Source of the DNA: Phycisphaerae bacterium
GTDB taxonomy: Bacteria; Chloroflexota; Anaerolineae; 4572-78; J111
Assembly (NCBI GenBank): GCA_028285035.1
Contig: JANQQF010000012.1
Location: 1-34,687, forward strand
Length of the DNA stretch: 34,687 bases
Direction of reading: 5' to 3'
The position numbers and the translations under genes are program-made. Position 1 is the first letter of the stretch; each line of letters opens with the position of its first letter. A model generated the notes under the pieces. It was not told where the DNA came from. It did not search any database and worked only from the letters and a program-made list of their open reading frames with translations. Positions 15,389 through 24,764 of this stretch are shown here, piece by piece.

Positions 15389-18369
15389 GTACGAAAACTA
15401 TTTCTGATGCGATTTTGAAGGATGCAAAACGGTTACCCTACCATCCATCCTACAAAGTCAATCCCGATAAAACTGTAAACTTTACCTTCAATGGCAAACG
15501 CTATACAGCCTTTGAAGGGGACACCATTGCCAGTGCATTGTGGGCCGCAGGGGTTAAAGTGATGAGCCGATCATTTAAGTATCACCGGCCCCGTGGTCCC
15601 TTCGCTTTTACCTCAGCTGACTCAAACTCGATGGTGCGGGTTGACGATGCGCCCAATGCGCGAGCCGCAGCAATCCTTGTTGAAGAGGGGATGGCGGTTA
15701 AAACGCAAAATGCTTGGCCATCGGTCGATACTGACATTATGTCTTTCACCCAGATGGGTTCTCGCTTTATGCCGGTTGGCTTTTATTACAAAACCTTCAT
15801 TCGCCCCAGAGCGCTCTGGCCTCGTTATGAGGACTTTTTGCGAAATGCAGCCGGTTTGGGATACGTGACACAGGAGGTGCCGACTACTTACTTTGATAAG
15901 AAGTACGAGCATACCGATGTCTTGATTGTTGGTGGTGGACCCGCTGGGATGGCAGCGGCCTTGACGGCGGCTGAAACAGGTGCCCGGGTAATGATGTTGG
16001 AAGAAGCGCCTCATTTGGGGGATCATCTGACGTACAGTCGGCAGACGGTTCAGGATCGCACGGGCGGTGAGTTGGCAGCCTATGAATTGGCAGATAAGCT
16101 GACCAAGCAAGTCGAAGAACATCCTAACATCAAACTCTATTTGAATACAAGCACGTTTGGGGTTTATGATCATTTATGGGTTGGGGCTTCGCAGAATGAC
16201 ACCCGACTGTTAAAAATCCGAGCCAAATCCCTAATTATTGCTAATGGAGCCTTCGAGCAGCCGCTTCTGTTTGAAAATAGTGATCATCCTGGCATTATGC
16301 TCGGCTCAGCCGCTCAGCGTTTGATGCACCTCTACGGCGTCAAGCCTGGCAAACGGGCAGTGGTCCTATCAGCGAACCGAGATGGGCTGCAAGTGGCTCT
16401 CGACCTGAAGAATGCTGGCGTTGATGTTGCCTCGGTTATTGAGTTGCGGGCTGAACCAGACTCCGATTTGATGGATAAGTTGGCTCACGATCATATTTCA
16501 GTCCGCCAAAACGCCATTGTGACCAAAGCCAATATGGCTCATGGAACGCTTTCAAGCGTTGTGGTGGAAGATGCCGAGATTGGGAGTGGCACGGGTAACA
16601 TCAAGCTTAGTGGCAACAAAGAGTTGGTCGTCTGTGATTTGTTGGCCGTATCTGTCGGCTGGACACCCGCCACTGGACTGCTCTATCAAGCTCACGCCAA
16701 ATTGAGCTACAACGAAGATCGACACGAATTTTTACCAACGAATACCCCCGAGAAAGTTTATGCGGCTGGCCGTGTGGCTGGTACACACGATGTGACCACC
16801 GAACTGCTGGAAGGTGAGCTGGTCGGAGCACAAGCTGCGACTGATGCAGGTTTTGGCAACGGCGCGGAGGAAGCGCTGGAAGCTCAGGTGGCGCAGCGCA
16901 AGGGCACCGAGCCTGTTCGCACCTCTGATTTAGTGTATGTGCCGGGGAAAAAGTCGGCCAAGAAGAGCTTTATCAGCTTTGATGAAGATGTGAGCATCAA
17001 GGATTTGCGAGATGCCATTGAGGAGGGTTACGACAGTATGGAACTCCTCAAACGCTATAGCACCTTGAGTATGGGGCCGAGCCAAGGGAAGTATGAGAGT
17101 GCTAATACGATGGCCCTCTGTGCAGAGGCTAACCAACAGAGCATCTTCGATACAGGCACAACGACAAGCCGACCGCCATTTACCTCGGTGCCGCTAGGTG
17201 TATTGGCTGGTCGAGTAATGGAGCCGGTCAAATACACCCCAATACATGACTGGCATATCGCCAACGGGGCGTCGATGATGAATGCAGGGTTGTGGAAACG
17301 CGCTGAGCATTATGGCGACCCTGCCGCAGAGGTAATGGGTACACGCAACAGTCTGGGTATCATCGATGTCAGTACGCTTGGCAAGCTGCAAATCAAAGGA
17401 AAGGGCGTCCGTGGTCTGTTGCAGATGCTCTACACCAACAAGTGGATGAAATTGGAGCCGGGCCGGGCGCGTTACGGGATTATGTGTAATGAAGAAGGGA
17501 TCGTGACCGATGACGGGGTTGCAGCCTGCATCGATGAAGAAAATTGGTACATCACGGCCACATCGGGTGGAATCAATGCCCTGTATGAACTGATTGAATG
17601 GAACCTGCAATCTGGCTGGGATTACGACGTACATATCTCAAATATGACCGATAGCTATGCCGCGATGAACTTCACCGGGCCAAAAGCCCGTGAGGTGTTG
17701 CAACCGCTGACGGATATCGATTTGAGCAATGACGCCTTCCCGTATATGGGTGTTCGCCAAGGGATGGTCGCTGGTGTACCCGTGACCCTGCTACGCATCG
17801 GCTTCACGGGTGAGCTGGGCTACGAAATACATTGCCCGGCTGGCTATGGCCTTTACTTGTGGGAAACCTTGCTCGAGGCTGGAAAACCGCACGATATCAC
17901 CGCCTTTGGGGTTGAGGCCCAGCGAATTATGCGTCTCGAAAAAGGTCACTTTATCGTCGGGCAGGATACCGATGGCTTGACCGATCCTTTTATGGCTCAC
18001 TTGGATTGGGCAGTGAAGATGGATAAAGAAGATTTTGTTGGGAAACCGTCATTGGTTCGCATTCTCAAAAAGGGCGTGACTGAACAGTTGGTTGGCTATG
18101 AAATGGTCAACCCAAATGTGGTACCTGAGGAAGCCAACCAAATTGTGGTGGAAAATCCGGATTGGCCGATCGGTCTGGAAACAATTGGTCGTATCACCAG
18201 CTCGCGCTACAGCCCGACCTTGAAGAAATCAATCGGCTTGTGCTGGGTGCCAAAACATATGGCTGAACCCGGTACAGAGTTCACCGTCCGCATTCGTGGT
18301 GAGTTGCATCAAGCTCAAGTCGCCGCCTTGCCATTCTATGATCCCGAAGGAAAGCAGCTAAAGAGCTGA
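15385..18369 (+). CDS. soxA: Heterotetrameric sarcosine oxidase, alpha subunit
   Basis: This large subunit has about 994 residues from the ATG at 15385. That ATG has GGGAGG 7 bases upstream, whereas an in-frame GTG at 15370 lies inside soxD and is less likely. Domain order: an N-terminal ferredoxin-like fold without an iron-sulfur motif (about 20-115; FTFNGKRYTAFEGDTIASAL, SRSFKYHRPRGP), then an NAD-binding pyridine nucleotide-disulfide oxidoreductase domain (VLIVGGGPAGMAAALTAAE near residue 178), a linker, and a C-terminal GcvT domain (about 620-990; LGIIDVSTLGKLQIKGKG, GFTGELGYEIHCP, ending LPFYDPEGKQLKS) that binds tetrahydrofolate. It should move the C1 unit from sarcosine to folate inside the complex. 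It is followed by soxG after 17 bases. Confidence 0.95.
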   Translation: MSTKTISDAILKDAKRLPYHPSYKVNPDKTVNFTFNGKRYTAFEGDTIASALWAAGVKVMSRSFKYHRPRGPFAFTSADSNSMVRVDDAPNARAAAILVEEGMAVKTQNAWPSVDTDIMSFTQMGSRFMPVGFYYKTFIRPRALWPRYEDFLRNAAGLGYVTQEVPTTYFDKKYEHTDVLIVGGGPAGMAAALTAAETGARVMMLEEAPHLGDHLTYSRQTVQDRTGGELAAYELADKLTKQVEEHPNIKLYLNTSTFGVYDHLWVGASQNDTRLLKIRAKSLIIANGAFEQPLLFENSDHPGIMLGSAAQRLMHLYGVKPGKRAVVLSANRDGLQVALDLKNAGVDVASVIELRAEPDSDLMDKLAHDHISVRQNAIVTKANMAHGTLSSVVVEDAEIGSGTGNIKLSGNKELVVCDLLAVSVGWTPATGLLYQAHAKLSYNEDRHEFLPTNTPEKVYAAGRVAGTHDVTTELLEGELVGAQAATDAGFGNGAEEALEAQVAQRKGTEPVRTSDLVYVPGKKSAKKSFISFDEDVSIKDLRDAIEEGYDSMELLKRYSTLSMGPSQGKYESANTMALCAEANQQSIFDTGTTTSRPPFTSVPLGVLAGRVMEPVKYTPIHDWHIANGASMMNAGLWKRAEHYGDPAAEVMGTRNSLGIIDVSTLGKLQIKGKGVRGLLQMLYTNKWMKLEPGRARYGIMCNEEGIVTDDGVAACIDEENWYITATSGGINALYELIEWNLQSGWDYDVHISNMTDSYAAMNFTGPKAREVLQPLTDIDLSNDAFPYMGVRQGMVAGVPVTLLRIGFTGELGYEIHCPAGYGLYLWETLLEAGKPHDITAFGVEAQRIMRLEKGHFIVGQDTDGLTDPFMAHLDWAVKMDKEDFVGKPSLVRILKKGVTEQLVGYEMVNPNVVPEEANQIVVENPDWPIGLETIGRITSSRYSPTLKKSIGLCWVPKHMAEPGTEFTVRIRGELHQAQVAALPFYDPEGKQLKS

Positions 18370-18386
18370 GAAAGAACGAGAGAACG

Positions 18387-18971
18387 ATGACTGAATATAA
18401 TCCGATTTATCGTAGCCCAGTTGCTATGCCAGCTGTGTCGACTGAAACGGGCTTGCGAGCCAATGATCTCACTGGCATTCAAATCACCCGAACGGCGGGA
18501 GACGCAACCGAGGCCTTGAAGAACCAATTTTCTCAAGCCCCAGACAATATTGGTGATATTGTCGATTTTGGGGATGGCTATCTGGCGAAGCTGACGCCCA
18601 CTGAGTTTTATCTGTTTGGCAAGTCTGTCGAAGCTGATCTCCCCTCAGCCACTGAGTTGGAGGCGAGCTATGCTTCCGCTGGCGCGAATGCCCATACGAC
18701 AGATGCGACCCACGGCCAAGCCGCTTTGAAGTTGACCGGTGCTGACGCTGCCGAAACGTTGCAAAAAATCTGTGGTCTTGACTTTGATGACTCAGTGTTC
18801 CCAAATATGAAGGTGAAACAAACCAGTGCAGCCAAAATCAAGACATTGATTGCCCGCATCGATGAGGATGGGGAACCGACCTATCATTTGCACGTCACCC
18901 GTCCGCTGGGACAATACTTTTGGAGCATTTTATGGGATGCAGGCCAAGAGTTTGGTTTGGGGATTGGGTAA
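18387..18971 (+). CDS. soxG: Heterotetrameric sarcosine oxidase, gamma subunit
   Basis: This 194-residue protein has the size and fold signature of SoxG, a GcvT-related structural subunit that packs on the alpha and beta chains. Visible features are RANDLTGIQITRTAGDATEAL near the N-terminus, a central GADAAETLQKICGLDFDDSVFP stretch, and LHVTRPLGQYFWSILWDAGQEFG at the end. The position directly after soxA completes the canonical soxBDAG set. A GAGA stretch precedes the ATG. Its stop codon (18969-18971) shares a base with a tandem-unit palindromic repeat. Confidence 0.9.
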   Translation: MTEYNPIYRSPVAMPAVSTETGLRANDLTGIQITRTAGDATEALKNQFSQAPDNIGDIVDFGDGYLAKLTPTEFYLFGKSVEADLPSATELEASYASAGANAHTTDATHGQAALKLTGADAAETLQKICGLDFDDSVFPNMKVKQTSAAKIKTLIARIDEDGEPTYHLHVTRPLGQYFWSILWDAGQEFGLGIG

Positions 18972-19042
18972 TTAGTAAATAGTAATTAGTAAATAGTAAT
19001 TTGTGATTAGCTGTTAAGGGCGAATTACCAATTACTATTTAC
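18971..19042. repeat. Palindromic repeat, AGTAAATAGTAA family (copy 2), with an exact 14-base tandem duplication
   Basis: ATTAGTAAATAGTA occurs twice head to tail without change (18971-18984 and 18985-18998). The right arm AATTACCAATTACTATTTAC (19023-19042) is the inverted form. The element begins at the last base of the soxG stop codon and may serve as a 3' transcript end, but no T-run follows. Confidence 0.8.
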
Positions 19043-19115
19043 CGTTAAATTAATGGTTATGATAGAAATGGCTAATTTCGATAAATATTTATTAATCCAA
19101 GGGAGGATATAACCT

Positions 19116-20420
19116 ATGAGTAATCCAGATGTCATTATTATTGGATCAGGCATCATTGGTTGTTCGGTCGCTTTCGAGTTGGCGAAAAGAGGCTACAAGA
19201 CCTTAAATATCGACAAGATGGATGATGCGGGTGCCGGTTCAACCGTCAATTCCTGTGCGATCGTTCGAGCGCACTACTCAACCTACGACGGCGTAGCGTT
19301 GGCGTATGAAGGTTTCAAATACTGGCTCAACTTTGATGAGTGGTTGGGTGTGCAGGATGAGCGTGGGATGGCCAAGTATATGAATTGTGGCACCATCCTA
19401 TTACAAAGTGAAGGCGATCACTGGGACAAAGTCAAAAAATTGTATCAGGAGTTAGGGGTCGAGCACGAAATTTGGAATGCTGATCAAGTAAAAGAGCGAA
19501 TGCCTATCTTCTCAATGAAATCCTACTGGCCACCCCGCCGCCCCGAGGAAGGTGATATTTTCTATGAGCCGACGGGTGATCTTGGTGGGGCAATTTATAC
19601 CCCAGGTTCTGGCTATGTCAACGATCCAAAATTAGCCACACACAACATTATGGTTGCCGCGCAGAGCAAGGGTGGCGAATTTATGTTTGCTGAGGAAGTG
19701 ACCGAAATTCGCCAAGCAAACGGCAGAGTACAGGGGGTTACCCTCGCCAGTGGCAAGTCAATTGATGCCCCGGTCGTGGTCAATGTGGCTGGACCACACT
19801 CTTTTGTCATCAACCGAATGGCGGGTGTTGAAGATACGATGAACATCAAAACCCGCGCTCTCCGCCACGAGGTGCATCACGTGCCCTCGCCCGAAGGCTT
19901 TAATTACAACGAGCAGGGGGTGCACGGCTCTGACGGTGATAACGCCATCTACTTCCGCCCAGAGGCTGGCAACACCATCTTGGTCGGTAGCGAAGACCCA
20001 GAATGTGATCCGCAAGAGTGGATTGAGGATCCAGATGACTACAATCGCAACATCACTGACGCGCAGTGGAAAGCGCAGGTTTACCGACTCGCCAGACGAA
20101 TTCCTGATCTGCGTATTCCAAATCAGCCCCGTGGGATCGCTGATTTGTACGACGTATCAACCGACTGGTTGCCAATTTATGACAAATCTGATCTCGGCGG
20201 TTTCTATATGGCCATCGGCACTAGCGGCCACGAATTCAAGAACGCGCCGCCCGTTGGCTATATGATGGCTGAGCTGATTGACAGAGTCGAAAAAGGCCAG
20301 GATCACGACAGCGACCCGGTGAAGTACAACGCTGTCTACACTGGTAACGAGTTGGACATTGGATTCTACTCCCGCAATCGGGAAATTAACCCCAACAGTA
20401 GTTTCTCTGTAAATGGCTAG
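19116..20420 (+). CDS. FAD-dependent DAO-family oxidoreductase (sarcosine/dimethylglycine dehydrogenase-like)
   Basis: This 434-residue protein has the DAO fold: VIIIGSGIIGCSVAFELAKRG at the N-terminus, GAGSTVNSCAIVRAHYSTYDG, a middle substrate domain, and a C-terminal FYMAIGTSGHEFKNAPPVGYMMAELI flavin contact. It resembles the beta-like subunits of amine-oxidising dehydrogenases rather than the monomeric oxidase next door. The covalent Cys motif (CMFTNTPD) of the latter is absent. The substrate is probably an N-methylated or secondary amine. GGGAGG lies before the ATG at a good distance. The downstream SDR gene starts inside its last codons (8-base overlap), so the two are co-expressed and may share a substrate chain. 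Confidence 0.82.
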   Translation: MSNPDVIIIGSGIIGCSVAFELAKRGYKTLNIDKMDDAGAGSTVNSCAIVRAHYSTYDGVALAYEGFKYWLNFDEWLGVQDERGMAKYMNCGTILLQSEGDHWDKVKKLYQELGVEHEIWNADQVKERMPIFSMKSYWPPRRPEEGDIFYEPTGDLGGAIYTPGSGYVNDPKLATHNIMVAAQSKGGEFMFAEEVTEIRQANGRVQGVTLASGKSIDAPVVVNVAGPHSFVINRMAGVEDTMNIKTRALRHEVHHVPSPEGFNYNEQGVHGSDGDNAIYFRPEAGNTILVGSEDPECDPQEWIEDPDDYNRNITDAQWKAQVYRLARRIPDLRIPNQPRGIADLYDVSTDWLPIYDKSDLGGFYMAIGTSGHEFKNAPPVGYMMAELIDRVEKGQDHDSDPVKYNAVYTGNELDIGFYSRNREINPNSSFSVNG

Positions 20421-21180
20421 CACTTTGAAAAACAAGGTCGCCCTCGTCACCGGGGCCAGTCGCCAAGCCGGGATTGGGGCGGCCATTGCCCGTGAATTAG
20501 CTGAGGCTGGCGCCGATGTGTTTATCACCTACTATCGGCCCTATGACTCTGAAACTGGGGTTCCTGCTGATGGTGGCGAACCCGAAACGCTTCTGACTGA
20601 GTTGCAATCATTGGGTGTCCGAGCCGCTGGGCTTGAGTTGGATTTGGGTCAGGCTGGTGCGGCAGCCACCCTATTTGATCGGGTGGAAGCTGAGTTGGGA
20701 CCTGTCACGATTTTGGTCAACAATGCCACCTACTCGGCCCGCGATGGGATTGGAAACCTGACCGCAGAGATGCTCGATAAACATTATCGGCTCAATTTAC
20801 GGGGGATGGCCTTGTTGTGCGCCGAGTTTGTCAAACGGTTCAGTGGTGAATCGGGGCGAATCATCAATATGAGTTCGGGGCAAGGGGCTGGTCCGATGCC
20901 AGGCGAGTTGGCCTATGCCGCTACGAAAGGGGCCGTCGAAGCCTTTACTGTCAGCCTCAGTGCCGAGGTTGGACAGCAGGGAATTACTGTCAATGCGGTT
21001 GACCCCGGCGCCACTGATACGGGCTGGATGACGCCTGAATTGAAGGCTGAATTGGCGGGAATGACATCGCTGGGACGAGTGGCTCAGCCACAAGATGCGG
21101 CGCGTTTGATCCGTTTTCTGGCTTCTGCTGAGGCTGGTTATATTACGGGGCAGGTTATTCACTCGCGGGGTGGGTTGTAA
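20413..21180 (+). CDS. Short-chain dehydrogenase/reductase (SDR)
   Basis: This is a classical SDR of 255 residues. The nucleotide-binding motif is VALVTGASRQAGIGAAIAREL, slightly longer than the usual TGxxxGIG. NNATYSARDG is the mid-domain NNAG-like turn, with INMSSGQG (Ser) and YAATKGAVEAF (Tyr and Lys) as catalytic residues, and the C-terminus ends GQVIHSRGGL. These enzymes interconvert alcohols and ketones with NAD(P)H; FabG-like annotation would be generic. Its 8-base overlap with the preceding flavoprotein gene ties it to the amine island, where it might reduce or oxidise a carbonyl product. No specific substrate can be assigned. Confidence 0.88.
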   Translation: MASTLKNKVALVTGASRQAGIGAAIARELAEAGADVFITYYRPYDSETGVPADGGEPETLLTELQSLGVRAAGLELDLGQAGAAATLFDRVEAELGPVTILVNNATYSARDGIGNLTAEMLDKHYRLNLRGMALLCAEFVKRFSGESGRIINMSSGQGAGPMPGELAYAATKGAVEAFTVSLSAEVGQQGITVNAVDPGATDTGWMTPELKAELAGMTSLGRVAQPQDAARLIRFLASAEAGYITGQVIHSRGGL

Positions 21181-21188
21181 GCGAAAAT

Positions 21189-21263
21189 AGTAAATAGTAA
21201 TTGGTAAGTGGTAATTGTTGTATACTCACGAAATTACCATTTATTAATTACCAATTACTCACT
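21189..21263. repeat. Palindromic repeat, AGTAAATAGTAA family (copy 3)
   Basis: The left arm has AGTAAATAGTAATTGGTAA (from 21189). The right arm (to about 21263) has ATTAATTACCAATTACTCAC. The arms are built from the same units as copies 1 and 2 but have diverged. The element lies 8 bases after the SDR stop codon. Confidence 0.7.
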
Positions 21264-21322
21264 TTAAATCACAATCGTTTGTTCATATCGAACAATTATA
21301 ATTAATTTTGAAAGGTAATATG

Positions 21323-23839
21323 ATGAGCGAATTGCCCAGTAAAGCAAAAGTTGTGGTTATTGGGGCGGGCATTGTTGGGAACAGTTTGATCTATCATCTG
21401 GCCGAACTGGGCTGGACCGATATGGTTATTCTGGACAAAGGCCCATTGCCCAACCCAGGCGGGTCGACGGGCCACGCCTCAAACTTCATTTTCCCGGTGG
21501 ATCATTCCAAAGAGATGACCCACCTCACCCGTGATAGCATCAACACCTACGATAAATTAGGCACATACACCAGAAGTGGTGGGATTGAGTTGGCGCGTAC
21601 TGAAGAGCGGATGCAAGAGTTGACTCGCCGAGTCACCTCAGCCAAATCGTGGGGTGAGCACGGTGAGTTGGTGACGCCGGAGCAAATCAAAGAGATGGCC
21701 CCGTTTGTCAACACTGATCTCATTTTGGGTGGTTTTTACAGCCGTGATGCCGGGGTAGTTGACCCGCTGCGAGCAGGCACGCTGATGCGAGAGTACGCGA
21801 TGGAAAAGGGTGCCTTGAGTGTTCACGCGAACATCGAAGTGTCTGATATCGATGTCAAAGATGGCAAGGTATGTGGAGTGCAGACCGACCAAGGTTACAT
21901 TGAGGCCGAGTATGTCTTGATTGCGGGTGGCGTATGGAGCCCGCTGTTGGCCGAGATGTCTGGCACGCACATTCCGTTGATTCCAATGGTCCACCAATTT
22001 ATGACCGTTGGTCCGATTTCTTTGTTTGAAGGCACAACGGGTGAGATCAACTATCCACTGATCCGTGACGTTGATAACAATATGTATCAACGCCAAAACG
22101 GGAGTGATTTGGAGATTGGCTCATATATTCATCCGCCAATTTGGCACGAACCGGCTGAAATTCCATCAAATGAAGAGGCAACGCTGACCCCGACCGAATT
22201 ACCGTTTACTCCAGATGATTTCGATGAAAGTATGGAATTTGCCTTAGAATTGATGCCAGAATTGATTGATCGCGAGGATGTGGGGATCCGTCACGCCATC
22301 AATGGTTTGATGTCACTTACGCCCGATGGTGGTCCAATTATCGGCGAGGTGCCAGAGGTCAAGAACCTGTGGTCTGTGGCGGCGATTTGGATTAAGGAAG
22401 CACCTGGCTTTGGTCGCGCTGTGGCGGAGTGGATGACCCACGGTCAGTCGGAAGTCGATATTACCGCCTCCAATATCGCGCGTTTCTACGACCACTCCAA
22501 AACTAAGTTCCACGTCAAGTCGCGCACGGGTGAGTCGTTCAATAAAATGTACGGGATCATCCACCCTGCCGAGCAGTACGAAACCTCTCGAAACTCACGC
22601 CTCAGCCCCTTCTACCCCCGTGAGGTCGAACTGGGGGCAACCTTCCACGAGGCGGCGGGTTGGGAGCGTCCCCAGTGGTTTGAGTCGAACAAGCCATTGT
22701 TGGAAAAATATGGCGACAAAGTGATGGATCGCCCCGCCGAGTGGGACTCGCGCTGGTGGTCACCCATCATCAATGCCGAGCATTTGGCGCTGCGGGAAAC
22801 CTGTGGTTTGGTCGATTTGACTGCCTTCTCGATTTTTGATGTCACTGGCCCAGGCGCGCTGGATTACATCCAATATATGACCGTTAACCAAATGGATGTG
22901 GCCGTTGGTCGGGCTGTTTACACCCCACTCTTGACCACCCACGGTGGTTTCAAGTCGGACTTGACCATTTTACGTCTCGGTGAAAATTTCTTCCGCGTGG
23001 TTACAGGTGGTGGCTATGGTAATGTGGACAAGAAGTGGTTTGCGGATCATCTACCCGCTGACGGCTCGGTGCAATTAGCAGAGCAAACGTCTGCTCTTTG
23101 TACCGTTGGTTTGTGGGGACCGAATGCCCGTAAAGTGTTACAATCGCTCACCAAGCAAGATGTGTCTCACGAAGCTTTCCCCTTTGGTACGGTGAAAGAA
23201 CTTATCATCGATAACATTCGGGTGACTGCCTTCCGCATCTCTTATGTCGGTGAACTCGGCTGGGAGATTTATGCCGCCACTGAGCAAGGCTTGATGTTGT
23301 GGGATAAGTTGTGGAAAGCGGGTCAAGCCCATGGGATTATTCCGGTTGGGGCGGGTGTTTATGGTACCACGGCCCGTATCGAGAAAGGCTACCGTGCCTT
23401 TGGGGCCGAGTTGGAGAGCGAATATGATCCGGTTGAGGCTGGTTTAGCCCGACCCAAGGTGAAACAAGCGGACTTCATTGGTAAAGAACATTATCTCAAA
23501 GCTCGAGAAAATGGATCTGCGGCGATGATGTGTACCTTGACCGTTGATGACCCAACCGAGGCCACCGGTGAACCTCGTTACATGCTAGGCAGTGAGCCGA
23601 TTTTGACGATGGATGGCGAACCCATCATCGACAGCAAAGGCCGTCGCTCCTATGTCACCAGCGCAGGCACTGGCCCCTCAGTTGGCAAACACCTGCTGAT
23701 GAGCTACCTGCCGCCGGAATACGCTAGCGAAGGTACCAAACTCAAGGTTGAATATCTAGGCGGGCAATACACCGTGACGGTGGCTGTGGCTGGAAGCACC
23801 CCGCTGTTTGATCCAAAGAATGAACGGATGAAAGTGTAA
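21323..23839 (+). CDS. Dimethylglycine dehydrogenase-like flavoprotein with C-terminal GcvT domain
   Basis: This is a fusion of about 838 residues. Residues about 8-385 are a DAO flavin domain (VVVIGAGIVGNSLIYHLAEL). The segment GGSTGHASNF places His51 where dimethylglycine and sarcosine dehydrogenases bind FAD covalently. A middle FAO_M-like piece (about 390-445) is followed by GcvT (about 470-700; CGLVDLTAFSIFDVTGPGAL, YVGELGWEIYAAT) and a GcvT C-terminal barrel ending STPLFDPKNERMKV. Relatives oxidise dimethylglycine or sarcosine, pass the methylene group to tetrahydrofolate and the electrons to ETF. The etfBA genes follow, which supports this. ATG at 21323 is 7 bases from AAAGG; ATG 21320 and TTG 21308 are also in frame. 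Confidence 0.9.
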   Translation: MSELPSKAKVVVIGAGIVGNSLIYHLAELGWTDMVILDKGPLPNPGGSTGHASNFIFPVDHSKEMTHLTRDSINTYDKLGTYTRSGGIELARTEERMQELTRRVTSAKSWGEHGELVTPEQIKEMAPFVNTDLILGGFYSRDAGVVDPLRAGTLMREYAMEKGALSVHANIEVSDIDVKDGKVCGVQTDQGYIEAEYVLIAGGVWSPLLAEMSGTHIPLIPMVHQFMTVGPISLFEGTTGEINYPLIRDVDNNMYQRQNGSDLEIGSYIHPPIWHEPAEIPSNEEATLTPTELPFTPDDFDESMEFALELMPELIDREDVGIRHAINGLMSLTPDGGPIIGEVPEVKNLWSVAAIWIKEAPGFGRAVAEWMTHGQSEVDITASNIARFYDHSKTKFHVKSRTGESFNKMYGIIHPAEQYETSRNSRLSPFYPREVELGATFHEAAGWERPQWFESNKPLLEKYGDKVMDRPAEWDSRWWSPIINAEHLALRETCGLVDLTAFSIFDVTGPGALDYIQYMTVNQMDVAVGRAVYTPLLTTHGGFKSDLTILRLGENFFRVVTGGGYGNVDKKWFADHLPADGSVQLAEQTSALCTVGLWGPNARKVLQSLTKQDVSHEAFPFGTVKELIIDNIRVTAFRISYVGELGWEIYAATEQGLMLWDKLWKAGQAHGIIPVGAGVYGTTARIEKGYRAFGAELESEYDPVEAGLARPKVKQADFIGKEHYLKARENGSAAMMCTLTVDDPTEATGEPRYMLGSEPILTMDGEPIIDSKGRRSYVTSAGTGPSVGKHLLMSYLPPEYASEGTKLKVEYLGGQYTVTVAVAGSTPLFDPKNERMKV

Positions 23840-23901
23840 GGATAGGTTTAGGTGTCAGTTAAGAGCTAACAAGCTATAGGTGTTGCGATTTGATACGTGA
23901 T

Positions 23902-23942
23902 GCGTAATGCGTGATTTTTATATTACGTATCACGCATTACGC
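23902..23942. repeat. Palindromic repeat, GCGTAATGCGTGAT family
   Basis: GCGTAATGCGTGAT (23902-23915) and ATCACGCATTACGC (23929-23942) form an exact 14-base inverted repeat with a 13-base spacer. Flanking TACGTGAT and TTACGTAT are further units of the same kind, so the whole element spans about 23893-23942. It lies in the spacer before etfB, without a T-run after the stem. Confidence 0.8.
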
Positions 23943-23993
23943 CTAGTTAACCCTTCTGGCATCTAAAACGTATCCTAAAAATAGGCAAATACT

Positions 23994-24764
23994 ATGAACA
24001 TACTGGCTTGTGTAAAACGTGTCCCGGCGACGGGCGCGAAGATTGTTTTGACAGATGATGAGCGGGCGATTGATGCTCGGCACTTGGGTTTCACTGTCAG
24101 CCCGCACGAAGAATGTGGTGTTGAAGAGGGGATTCGGCTCAAAGAGGCGCACGGAGGAACCGTCACGGTGTTGACCCTTGGTCCGGAAGAGTCGATTGAG
24201 CAGTTGCGATTTTCTATTGCTCAAGGCGCGGATCGGGCGATTTTGTTGCAAACCGATGGCAGCGATTGGGACCCCGTCGCTACGGCTAATGCGTTGGTTA
24301 ATGCCATCAAGGCGGATCAGGCCGAAAATGGCGACTATGATGTGCTGATTTTTGGCAATGAGTCCGCCGACTCGGGCGGTTATCAGGTGGGTGTGCGGGT
24401 GGCGAATGCCTTAGATGTCCCGTGCGTGACTGGGGTTAAAGCACTGTCCGTTGAGGGTGGCGTGGCCACGGCCAAGAAAGATATTTCTGGTGGTTGGGAA
24501 GTGTACGAGGTGTCGACACCCGCCGTGTTTACGGTGAAGGAAGGGATCAACCTACCGCGCTATCCCTCGCTGCCGGGTCGATTACGGGCAAAGAAGGCCA
24601 AGATCCCGCAGAATGAGCAAACCCAAACCTCGGGCGGTTTAGATATGACCCGCTTAAGGGTGCCAACCGAGCAGCACGCTGGCGCTGAAATTTTGGGTGA
24701 AGGCCCAGATGCCGCGATTAAGGTGGTTGAGATTTTGAAACAGGTGGGGGTAATTTCAGCATGA
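23994..24764 (+). CDS. etfB: Electron transfer flavoprotein, beta subunit
   Basis: This 256-residue EtfB begins MNILACVKRVPATGAKI and contains GFTVSPHEECGVEEGIRLKE, LIFGNESADSGGYQVGVRVA and the C-terminal-half signature VFTVKEGINLPRYPSLPGR (the family's recognition/AMP-binding region). With EtfA it forms a soluble FAD/AMP carrier that takes electrons from flavin dehydrogenases and passes them to the quinone pool through ETF:quinone oxidoreductase, which is not encoded in this window. Its position directly after the dimethylglycine-dehydrogenase-like gene suggests that enzyme as its main donor. It overlaps etfA by 4 bases (ATGA). No strong ribosome site stands before the ATG. Confidence 0.94.
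   Translation: MNILACVKRVPATGAKIVLTDDERAIDARHLGFTVSPHEECGVEEGIRLKEAHGGTVTVLTLGPEESIEQLRFSIAQGADRAILLQTDGSDWDPVATANALVNAIKADQAENGDYDVLIFGNESADSGGYQVGVRVANALDVPCVTGVKALSVEGGVATAKKDISGGWEVYEVSTPAVFTVKEGINLPRYPSLPGRLRAKKAKIPQNEQTQTSGGLDMTRLRVPTEQHAGAEILGEGPDAAIKVVEILKQVGVISA

Noticed and set aside
18971..19042. CRISPR-like array
   Set aside because: Only two exact 14-base units are present and they have no spacers; the arms are inverted, so it is a palindromic repeat.
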